Positions 40,801 through 48,544 of a DNA stretch of 64,000 bases are shown here, one piece after another. This DNA is from an uncultured Acidobacteriaceae bacterium (GTDB lineage Bacteria > Acidobacteriota > Terriglobia > Terriglobales > Acidobacteriaceae), in contig CAINJJ010000050.1 of the NCBI GenBank assembly GCA_903849645.1, positions 1-64,000 on the forward strand, written 5' to 3'. The notes under the pieces are model-generated. The model worked only from the letters and a program-made list of their open reading frames with translations, was not told the origin of the DNA and searched no databases. The first letter of the stretch is position 1. Each line of letters opens with the position of its first letter. Both the position numbers and the translations under genes were made by a program.

Positions 40801-40958
40801 GAACCCCCAACGGAACGGTCGTTCCCACCCTCGATTCAACTACCGGAACCTGGGGGCCCGGCAAGCAGTTTGGCCACTCCACCAGCCTCGCCGGCCAGAT
40901 CTTCTCCACCGGCTCCGCAGCCCGCCGCATCTTCGGGCAGGTCATCCTCTCCTTCTAA
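37869..40958 (+). CDS. TonB-dependent receptor, Oar-like with carboxypeptidase-regulatory N-domain and Gly/Pro-rich insert
   Basis: [61 protein letters not shown].., [44 protein letters not shown]. Confidence 0.93.
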   Translation: [1029 protein letters not shown]

Positions 40959-40975
40959 ACCGCTATGAACTGGCA

Positions 40976-41008
40976 AGGGCCGAAGCTTCGTGCTTCGGCC
41001 CTCTTTTT
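40976..41008 (+). terminator. Rho-independent terminator
   Basis: agggccgaagc-ttcgt-gcttcggccct-cttttt between convergent genes. Confidence 0.85.
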
Positions 41009-41026
41009 ATGCCCGGCCTCATGCGC

Positions 41027-43654
41027 CTACTTCGACGCGCCCACGGTCGCCTGCGCCGCCACATTGGCAAAGGCGTCCGTCAGCGAAACCACCTGCAACT
41101 GCGCCTTCAGCGCCTCAAGCGATGCGGCAGTCTTCACCGCAACCTCGACCGTCTCGCCCGGCATCACGTCAAAGTAGTTGTCCGAGACCTCCGCATCCAC
41201 GCTGCCAAACGACAGGTACACGCTCCGTGCCAGCACCGCCGACCCAATGCGAATCCTGTAGCTGCCCTTCTCGCCCGCTGCCTCCACCTTCAGCGCGGCC
41301 GGCTTGAGATGAATCTCCTTCACCGGCGCCAGATATGCAAGGTTACGCGAGACCGTCTCCTTGCCCACAACAAGCTCAGCCACAACAAATACCCGCGACG
41401 TGTCCGCCGCGCCCGCATCCGTCAGCTTCTTCAGCGGCCACTCGAGATACACCTTGCTCGCCAGTGCCGCCACATCCACCAGATGGCTCTCTTCCAACAG
41501 CACCTTGCCGTCAAAGTCCATCAGCCGCACCCGCAGCGTCGCCGCCTCGGCCTTCACCTTGTCGCTTACGATGTAAACCTTCACCGCTCCATCTTCAACA
41601 TGCGGAGAAACCAGCAAAGGCGCGTAGAAGCGCTTTGCATAATACTGCAGCGCCTTCCAGCGACCGAAGTAGTCAATCGAAGACCACGAGGCCACCGGCC
41701 AGCAATCGTTCAACTGCCAGAAGATCGAGCCCATCGTCTCCGGCCGCGACCGGCGAAAATGCTCCGCGCCAATCTTGATTCCCTCGGCCTGCAACACCTG
41801 GCTCACATACAGAAAACTCGCAAAGTCCTTCGGCTCCGCATAGTCCTTCAGCAGGTAGTTGTGAATGATGTCGTTGCCTTCATTGTTCTTCTGATGATTC
41901 AGCATCACCGGCGTAAAGATGTTCGCGCGGTCTTCCGGCAGCGTAAACGCCTCCACCGTCTTCAACTCCGGGAAGGACTGGAACCCGTACTCGGTCACGA
42001 AACGCGCATGATGCGTCTCGTAGGTCGAGAACGGCACGCGCCCATGCCACACATCCCAGATATGTGCGTCGCCGCTCTGGTAGTGGTCGCTCAGCTCCTC
42101 ATAGTCCGCGCTCGGCGAACTCGGCCAGTAAGGCGTCTCCGGGTTCAGCCGCGCCACCACCCGATTCAGAATGCCGCTGAACTCGGTCAGGTAGTCCTGC
42201 CACATCTGGCTCTTGATATCCAATGGCATCTTGTCGCGCGGCGCCCAGCCCATCGCGATCTCCGTCTCGTTGTTGCCCGACCACAGCACGATGCTCGGAT
42301 GATCGCGCAGCCGCCGCACCTGGTCCTCTGCTTCAGCCTCGATGTTCTGCTTGAAGGCATACGTCCCCGGCTGCCAGTCATTGCCAAACTGGAAGTCCTG
42401 CCACACCATGATGCCCAGCTCATCGCAGATGGAGTAGAACTCCTCCGTCTCGTAGTAGCCGCCGCCCCAGTGACGGATCGTGTTCATGTTGGCGTCGCGC
42501 GCCGACTCCAAGATCCGCCGGTAGTCCGCCGTCTTCACGCGATTGGGAAAGCTGTCGAAGGGAATCACGTCCGCGCCCTTGGCAAACACGGGAATCCCGT
42601 TCACCACCAGCTCAAACGACCGCCCCCACTTGTCCAGTTCCCGATGCAGCACGATGGTGCGCAGGCCCACTTTCGTCTTGCGCTCTTCGCTCGGCTGCGC
42701 GCCCGTTCCCGCCTGCGCCGTGAACTCATACAGCGGCTGCTCCCCATACCCCGCGGGATACCACAGCTTGGGCTGCCGAATCTCGATCGGCAGATCAATC
42801 ACGTTGCGCCCCGCGTGCAGCGTGGTCCTGGTGCTCAGCGTCACCGCCTTGCCATCGGGCGCGTACAGCACGCTCACCTTCGCCGGACCCGCCGCCGCGG
42901 CTTCCACCTCTACCTGCGCGTCCAGGTGCGCCACGTCCCCGCTCACGTCCCGCTGGTGAATCGAGAAGTCCGCGATGCGCACCTTGTCCCAGGCCTCTAC
43001 GCGCACCGGCTTCCAGATACCGCTGGTCACAAACCGCGGGCCCCAGTCCCAGCCATACTCGTAGGCAGGCTTCCGCAGATAGGTCTTCCCATCCACCTTT
43101 GTCTTCGGCTGCCACGGGTCGGCCGCCGCCATCTCGTCGGCCACCTTGTCCGGCGAGGCAAACACCACCTTCAGCTCGTTCTTGCCCGCGTGCAACATTC
43201 CCTTCGCCGCCACCCGCCACACCCTGAAGCTGTTGCCCGCCGTCAGCGCCTGCGCACCATTCAGATACACCGTGGACGGACCGTCCAGCCCATCAAACAC
43301 CAGGTCCACATTCGCGCGGCTCAGCAGTGCGGGAGGGACATCAAAGCTCAGCCGGTACTCCCAGCTCTCCTTCTCAATCCACTGCAGTTTGGGTTCGTTA
43401 TCACGAAAGAAGGGGTCGGGAATCTTCTTGTTGGCCAGCAGGTCCAGGTGCACATCGCCCGGAACGGTCGCCGGAAGCCAGCCAGCCGCCTCCGCCTGCC
43501 CCGCCGTCGCCTGCCGGAACTCCCAGCCGTGGTCGAGGATCAAAACCGCATTCTGCCCCTGCTTTGACTGGGCTTCGGCGCTATGGACCGCCATGCTCAA
43601 GACCACTGCCGCTACCGCACAGCTCACAACCGAAACCGCACTCATCCCTCGCAT
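41027..43654 (-). CDS. Secreted beta-mannosidase (GH2)
   Basis: WEFRQATAGQAEAAGWLPATVPGDVHLDLLANKKIPDPFFRDNEPKLQWIEKESWEYRLSF.., GADVIPFDSFPNRV, NTIRHWGGGYYETEEFYSICDELGIMVWQDFQF. Confidence 0.96.
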   Translation of the reverse strand: MRGMSAVSVVSCAVAAVVLSMAVHSAEAQSKQGQNAVLILDHGWEFRQATAGQAEAAGWLPATVPGDVHLDLLANKKIPDPFFRDNEPKLQWIEKESWEYRLSFDVPPALLSRANVDLVFDGLDGPSTVYLNGAQALTAGNSFRVWRVAAKGMLHAGKNELKVVFASPDKVADEMAAADPWQPKTKVDGKTYLRKPAYEYGWDWGPRFVTSGIWKPVRVEAWDKVRIADFSIHQRDVSGDVAHLDAQVEVEAAAAGPAKVSVLYAPDGKAVTLSTRTTLHAGRNVIDLPIEIRQPKLWYPAGYGEQPLYEFTAQAGTGAQPSEERKTKVGLRTIVLHRELDKWGRSFELVVNGIPVFAKGADVIPFDSFPNRVKTADYRRILESARDANMNTIRHWGGGYYETEEFYSICDELGIMVWQDFQFGNDWQPGTYAFKQNIEAEAEDQVRRLRDHPSIVLWSGNNETEIAMGWAPRDKMPLDIKSQMWQDYLTEFSGILNRVVARLNPETPYWPSSPSADYEELSDHYQSGDAHIWDVWHGRVPFSTYETHHARFVTEYGFQSFPELKTVEAFTLPEDRANIFTPVMLNHQKNNEGNDIIHNYLLKDYAEPKDFASFLYVSQVLQAEGIKIGAEHFRRSRPETMGSIFWQLNDCWPVASWSSIDYFGRWKALQYYAKRFYAPLLVSPHVEDGAVKVYIVSDKVKAEAATLRVRLMDFDGKVLLEESHLVDVAALASKVYLEWPLKKLTDAGAADTSRVFVVAELVVGKETVSRNLAYLAPVKEIHLKPAALKVEAAGEKGSYRIRIGSAVLARSVYLSFGSVDAEVSDNYFDVMPGETVEVAVKTAASLEALKAQLQVVSLTDAFANVAAQATVGASK

Positions 43655-43760
43655 CCAATCTCCTCCGGGGCCTCACGTCGTACCGCTTTCGCAGCCGAAA
43701 ACCATGAGCCAAAAAATCGATGATAAGGGTATCATGCACGGTCGACGCCGTCTCCGGCCC

Positions 43761-44867
43761 TCAGCGGCGACGCTCCAGCAGCCGGCGGTAGAGCCTCTCC
43801 CACTCATCCGCCTTGGCGTCCATGCTGAAGCTCTCCAATATCCGCTCGCGCGCCGCCTTCCCTCCCGCGCCGCGCGCCTCCGGGCTCGTTCGCATCACCG
43901 CAACCAGCGCCTCCGCCAGCGCCTCGGGCGCCTTCGCGGGAACCACTGAACCGCACTCGCCCGCCATCTCCCGCACGCCCCCCACGTCTGTGGCCACCAC
44001 CGGCTTTTCCATCGCCATCGCCTCACCCAGCGCCAGCGGCATTCCCTCCCATGCCGAACCCAGCACGAAGCCGTCCGCGGCATCCAGCAGCGCCGGCACA
44101 TCGCGCCGCAGGCCCAGCCATTTCACCCGGCCCTCTACGCCCAACCCTTCCGCTAGCCTCTTCAGCGCCTCCAACTCACTTCGTCCTGCCTCTCCGGCAA
44201 TCGCCAGCCGGCTCATTGGCTCCGCCTTGCTCCCCAGCGCAAACGCCCGCAGCAGGTTCGGATAGTCCTTCGCCGCCACCACCCGCCCCGTCGCCAGCCA
44301 TTGAAACTCGCTCCCCACCCCAAGCTCGCGGCGCATCTCCGCACGCCGCTCTGGGTCGGCGGCAAACTCGGTCGTATCTATCCCGTTGGTCAGCACCGAA
44401 CACTTGTCTGCCCCCACCGCCTTCAGCCGTACATAGCGCTCCGCCGCCGCCGTGCTCACCGCCGTCGTATGCGCACTCCAGGCATCTGTCAGCCGGTAGG
44501 CCGTCATCCGCGCCCGCCCGCCCTCGTAAACGTTGTGAATGGTAGATAGAACTGCTGCGCCCGGATGAAACAGCCCAAGCACTCGCGCCGCCATGTTCGC
44601 TGGAAAGGTATGGCTGTGAATAATCTCCGGCGCAAAGCCGCGCAGCGCCCCATGCGCGCGGGACAGCCCGGCCGCCACCCCCGCCGGGCTCTTCCGCATG
44701 TCCAGATGAATCACCGGGAGCTCCGTCGCCCACTGCTCGACTTGCGCCGCCTTCAGCACCACCAGCGTAATCGCGTGTCCCCGCCCCGCCATCCGCTCGC
44801 CGAGCGCGATCACCTGCCGCTCCGCGCCACCAACTCCCAGCGAGGTGACCATGTACGCAATGCGCAT
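43761..44867 (-). CDS. Glycosyltransferase family 4
   Basis: MRIAYMVTSLGVGGAERQVIALGERMAGRGHAI.., GMPLALGEAMAMEKPVVATDVGGVREM. Confidence 0.95.
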   Translation of the reverse strand: MRIAYMVTSLGVGGAERQVIALGERMAGRGHAITLVVLKAAQVEQWATELPVIHLDMRKSPAGVAAGLSRAHGALRGFAPEIIHSHTFPANMAARVLGLFHPGAAVLSTIHNVYEGGRARMTAYRLTDAWSAHTTAVSTAAAERYVRLKAVGADKCSVLTNGIDTTEFAADPERRAEMRRELGVGSEFQWLATGRVVAAKDYPNLLRAFALGSKAEPMSRLAIAGEAGRSELEALKRLAEGLGVEGRVKWLGLRRDVPALLDAADGFVLGSAWEGMPLALGEAMAMEKPVVATDVGGVREMAGECGSVVPAKAPEALAEALVAVMRTSPEARGAGGKAARERILESFSMDAKADEWERLYRRLLERRR

Positions 44868-44919
44868 GTCCGTTCCACATCAGCTTTCAATGGATGTGGA
44901 ACGATTCTAACGCGCCTGC

Positions 44920-45402
44920 TCAGGACTTGACGCTTTTCCCCAGCCCGCGCCCCATCACCCAGTCCACCGCAAACAGGCCCGGCCCAAAGACCAGCACCAG
45001 CAGAGCCGCAAACCAGAACGTGAACGGATCGGCCGCATAGAACTTGTCTGGCGCGGACAGCACGCCCAGAAAAGCCTCCCGGTCCGCCGTCCAATAGGCC
45101 ACCGTCATGTTCAGGAACAGCACCAGCGCCACCAATCGCGATCCCAGCCCCAGCGCCAGCAGAATCCCGCCCGCAAACTCCACCAGCGCCACAAACAGAG
45201 CCGTCATGCCAGGCGCGGGCAGATTCAACGAGGCAAAGAACTCCGTCACGTGTTGCAGGTTGTGCAGCTTGCCCCATCCAGTCTGCGCAAACTGCCATCC
45301 CCAGTAAAGCCGCACCAGCAGCAGCAAAGGGCTCTGCGCGTGATTGGCCAGAGCCGTGGCCCGTTTGCAGAAATCTCTTGCAACTTCGATCAGTTTATTC
45401 AT
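44920..45402 (-). CDS. DoxX-family membrane protein (bufferin-locus partner)
   Basis: LLLLVRLYWGWQFAQTGWGKLHNLQHVTEFFASLNLPAPGMTALFVALVEFAGGILLALGLGSRLVAL; overlaps the DUF2063 gene. Confidence 0.92.
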   Translation of the reverse strand: MNKLIEVARDFCKRATALANHAQSPLLLLVRLYWGWQFAQTGWGKLHNLQHVTEFFASLNLPAPGMTALFVALVEFAGGILLALGLGSRLVALVLFLNMTVAYWTADREAFLGVLSAPDKFYAADPFTFWFAALLVLVFGPGLFAVDWVMGRGLGKSVKS

Positions 45403-46309
45403 CTTCCCTTCCTGTCCGTTGGGGTTGCTCTTCACTGCTTGCTCTGCACAGCCAGCCGAGCTCCGCCCAGGTGGCAAACCACTCTCTCACCTTCTTTGGC
45501 CGGCGGCCCTCCGCCAGCTTTGACCCTTCAAACCCCGCTTCCAGTGCGGCTCCCAGCGTCAATCCTCTGCGCAGGGCGCTCAGGGTGCGATACTCCTCCG
45601 GCTCCATCCGCCGGTAATAGACCGACATCTCCACCCGGTGCGCCGCCAGCCAGGTAGCCCGTCGGCGCAGCCGAGGCAGCCTCATCGGCTCCATTGGAAC
45701 AGCCTCCCCGCGGACCCCGGCCTCACTTGCCTCGCGCTTCTGCCTGTCATGCAGTCCAAGCACCAGGTCGTCGGCCGGATGCTCCAGCGCCATCAACTGC
45801 ACATGGGGCTGCAAGCCAATCCGCGAATCCCCGCTCAGCGCCGCAACCTCATCCAGCGTCAGCGGCGTCAGCGCCTCCTGGTCAAACGCCTCCACAAAGG
45901 CCCACTCAATCCGCGCCACATCTACTGCCAGCCCGTGCCGCCGCCCGCCCCGCTCCGGGTGCGCCGCCAGCCAATCGGCAAGCTTGGACCCAAGGTTGCG
46001 CAGAGTGAATGACCGACTCGGATGCTCTGTAAGGTAGGCCACCGAAAGAGCCTCAAAGGCCCGTGCGCCAACTACCGCCTGCAGCGCGGGAAAATCCTCC
46101 GCCAGCGCCCCAAGCATGCGAAACCAGTACTGCCGGTTATAGATCTCCAGCCGCTCAAACGCGGTCAACCGGCTGTTTGGCGCAATGAACGAGCCCGCCA
46201 CCGCCTCCATCGCGCGGCCGTCCGGTGCGGTCTGCGCCATCGCATCGTCCGCTGTCAGAGGCATCATCACCGCCGCCGCCATCGCGCGTTGCAGAGTCTC
46301 CAGGTTCAT
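45395..46309 (-). CDS. bufC: HvfC/BufC-like (DUF2063) putative DNA-binding-domain/partner protein of MNIO enzyme
   Basis: LTAFERLEIYNRQYWFRMLGALAEDFPALQAVVGARAFEALSVAYLTEHPSRSFTLRNLGSKLADWL; translationally coupled to DUF692 gene. Confidence 0.9.
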   Translation of the reverse strand: MNLETLQRAMAAAVMMPLTADDAMAQTAPDGRAMEAVAGSFIAPNSRLTAFERLEIYNRQYWFRMLGALAEDFPALQAVVGARAFEALSVAYLTEHPSRSFTLRNLGSKLADWLAAHPERGGRRHGLAVDVARIEWAFVEAFDQEALTPLTLDEVAALSGDSRIGLQPHVQLMALEHPADDLVLGLHDRQKREASEAGVRGEAVPMEPMRLPRLRRRATWLAAHRVEMSVYYRRMEPEEYRTLSALRRGLTLGAALEAGFEGSKLAEGRRPKKVREWFATWAELGWLCRASSEEQPQRTGREDE

Positions 46310-47166
46310 CGCGCCGCCTCCGCGAGTTGCACTGTCTGCCGCGTCAGGTAGCGCTCCGCCTTCTTCGCCTCGGCATGCACCTCGTCAAAGCCCGGAATCC
46401 GGTCGTCCCACTCCAGCAGCGTTGGCGTCGGTCCGCAGCGCTCGATCGCCCGCGCATATAGGTCCCATACCGGGTCGATCACCGGATGGTCGTGCGTGTC
46501 CAGAATGTACTTCTCATAGTTCGAATGACCGGCAATGTGAATCTGCGCCACCCGATGCGCCGCTACCGCATTCACATACACCATCGGATCAAACTCGTGA
46601 TTCACGCTTGACACATAAATGTTGTTCACGTCCAGCAGAATCCCGCAGTCCGCCCGCTCCACCACTTCGTTCAGAAACTCCCACTCCGTCATCTCCGAGC
46701 CACTGAACGCCGCGTAGGAACTCACGTTCTCCACCGCTACCGGAATCTCCAGGAAGTCCTGCACCATGCGCACCCGCTCCACCGTGCGCTCCACCGCCTC
46801 CCACGTATAGGGCAGCGGCAGCAGGTCGTGCGTATAGGTGCCGTCCACGCTTCCCCAGCAGAGATGGTCGCTCAGCCACGGAGTCTTCGTCCGCCGCACC
46901 AGTTGCTTGAGCCGCCGCAGGTGCTCCGGGTCCGGGGCGGTCACCGAGCCAAAATACATTGACACCCCATGCTGCACCACCCGGTAGCGCTCCAGAATCT
47001 CGTCGAGCACCTTCAACGGCCGCCCCGCATCGATCATGAAGTTCTCCGAGATGATCTCGAACCAGTCCACCACCGGCTTCTTGTCGAAGATGTGCCGGTA
47101 GTGCGGAATCCGAAGTCCGATTCCGATGCCAAGGTCCTGATATCCGTTGAAGCGATTCCCGGCCAT
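46306..47166 (-). CDS. bufB: MNIO-family (DUF692) multinuclear non-heme iron oxidase, BufB/HvfB-like
   Basis: GIGLRIPHYRHIFDKKPVVDWFEIISENFM.., VVQHGVSMYFGSV, WLSDHLCWGS, VAVENVSSYAAF, LLDVNNIYVSSVNHEFDP, QIHIAGHSNYEKYILDTHDHPV. Confidence 0.94.
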   Translation of the reverse strand: MAGNRFNGYQDLGIGIGLRIPHYRHIFDKKPVVDWFEIISENFMIDAGRPLKVLDEILERYRVVQHGVSMYFGSVTAPDPEHLRRLKQLVRRTKTPWLSDHLCWGSVDGTYTHDLLPLPYTWEAVERTVERVRMVQDFLEIPVAVENVSSYAAFSGSEMTEWEFLNEVVERADCGILLDVNNIYVSSVNHEFDPMVYVNAVAAHRVAQIHIAGHSNYEKYILDTHDHPVIDPVWDLYARAIERCGPTPTLLEWDDRIPGFDEVHAEAKKAERYLTRQTVQLAEAAR

Positions 47167-47288
47167 ACTTGTCCTGTCGCAGGGAACCACGCATGGACCC
47201 TGCCTCACGATAGATTTTGAAATTTGATTTGTTTGGCGGCGGCAGAAATGCCTGGCTGGGCTTCCTGCCGCGCCCTGGTGAGGGGGAG

Positions 47289-47585
47289 TTAGATCGCGCT
47301 CGGCTTGGAGCCGTCGGTGGCGCAGCCGCCCTTGCCCTTGCAGCTGTTTTTGGCCTTGCAGCCGTTGTCGCCCGTCTTGCAGCCGCCCTGGCCCTTGCAG
47401 TCGTTCTTGCCCTTACAGGAGTGCTTTGAAGTGTCCTTGTCCTGGGCCGTATAGCGCAGGCCTGCCTTGGCCGCCTTCACCGTCGAGCCGTTGTGGTTCT
47501 GGGTGGACTGCGCCGCGACGGAGGTTCCGCCCATCAGGCCGGAGAGAGCTGCGGTCAGGAGCAATGCGTTGATCTGATTCTTCAT
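47289..47585 (-). CDS. Secreted Cys-rich bufferin-type RiPP precursor (BufA2-like)
   Basis: MKNQINALLLTAALSGLMGGTSVAAQ signal peptide, then ..SKHSCKGKNDCKGQGGCKTGDNGCKAKNSCKGKGGCATDGSKPSAI; immediately upstream of DUF692 gene. Confidence 0.88.
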   Translation of the reverse strand: MKNQINALLLTAALSGLMGGTSVAAQSTQNHNGSTVKAAKAGLRYTAQDKDTSKHSCKGKNDCKGQGGCKTGDNGCKAKNSCKGKGGCATDGSKPSAI

Positions 47586-47864
47586 GGTATTTTGACCTCG
47601 TTTGGGAAGTTGGGGGCGGATGCTCTCCGCCGGTTCGCTCACTGCATCGGGCCCCTCTGCGGTCCCGCGCTTCCGGTGTCATGCCCTATGGGAGTGTGTG
47701 TCCGCGGGAAAGGTTACAAGCGAAATCAGAAAGGCTCGAATTTCCATTTCCGTAGCACCACCCATCCGTTCAGCCGCACCGGAATGGCCTCGTCAAGGGC
47801 CTCTGAGCTAACCTGATCCTGCCCCCTCCGTTGAGGCGTGGTGATTGTCTGGAGGAGACCTGCC

Positions 47865-48299
47865 ATGAACCCCAAGGGATTGCGAGCCCTGAGCGGCGCA
47901 AGCCTGCTGATTGTCCTGCTCCAGAGCGCCTGCACCGCGGTGCTCACCATCAGCGGCATCCGGGTGGCCATCGGCCTCACCGCCCTGGCCGCGGCCAGCG
48001 GCATCTACGCCCCGGCCAAAGGCTTCCATCAGGACGCCATTCGCATCCCCATGCTCTGGCTGGCCACCATCGGCGCCCTGGTCAACCTCGCCGTCCTTGC
48101 CTGGATCTGGAAGCTCCGCGCCGCCCCCGCCGCGCAGTGGCGCAGGCGCGAACTCACGCCCCGCCAGAAGCGCTCGGAACGCCTCCAGGTTGCCCTGTCC
48201 GTTGTCACCCTGATTCTTGTGGGATTCGAAGTGTGGACCCATACCTTGGTCCACCGGACCGGCCCCCCGCCTGCTCCAGACGCTCAGCATCTTCGCTAG
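47865..48299 (+). CDS. Small multi-pass membrane hypothetical protein
   Basis: MNPKGLRALSGASLLIVLLQSACTAVLTISGIRVAIGLTALAAASGIY..; several hydrophobic segments. Confidence 0.7.
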   Translation: MNPKGLRALSGASLLIVLLQSACTAVLTISGIRVAIGLTALAAASGIYAPAKGFHQDAIRIPMLWLATIGALVNLAVLAWIWKLRAAPAAQWRRRELTPRQKRSERLQVALSVVTLILVGFEVWTHTLVHRTGPPPAPDAQHLR

Positions 48300-48544
48300 C
48301 CGGGGTCTTTGAGATCCAGTTCCCTGTCCAGCCGCGCGTGCAACCGTTCGCTGTAGCCCGCCGGCAGCTCAAACACCCGGTCGTCCGCCATCAGAACCAC
48401 AACGTTGCGCGTCGAGTCCAGCACCGCCGAGCAGATCTCGCACGTCTCCAGGTGCTTGTCGATGTCCGCGCGCAGGGCCGCATCCACCTCGCCATCGATA
48501 TAGGCCGAGATGTGCTCCCACACGTGTTTGCAGTCGATCTTCAT
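48296..48544 (-). CDS. Anti-sigma factor, zf-HC2 (ZAS-like)
   Basis: MKIDCKHVWEHISAYIDGEVDAALRADIDKHLETCEICSAVL; H-x3-C-x2-C arrangement. Confidence 0.9.
   Translation of the reverse strand: MKIDCKHVWEHISAYIDGEVDAALRADIDKHLETCEICSAVLDSTRNVVVLMADDRVFELPAGYSERLHARLDRELDLKDPG

Noticed and set aside
41009-43567. 852-aa plus-strand ORF opposite the beta-mannosidase
   Set aside because: Arg/His/Leu-rich shadow translation antisense to a clear GH2 gene.
47289-47480. Low-complexity or assembly-artefact explanation for the Cys/Lys/Gly repeat in the precursor peptide
   Set aside because: Frame is intact, has a proper signal peptide, and sits next to the matching MNIO/HvfC genes, so a real RiPP precursor is more likely.
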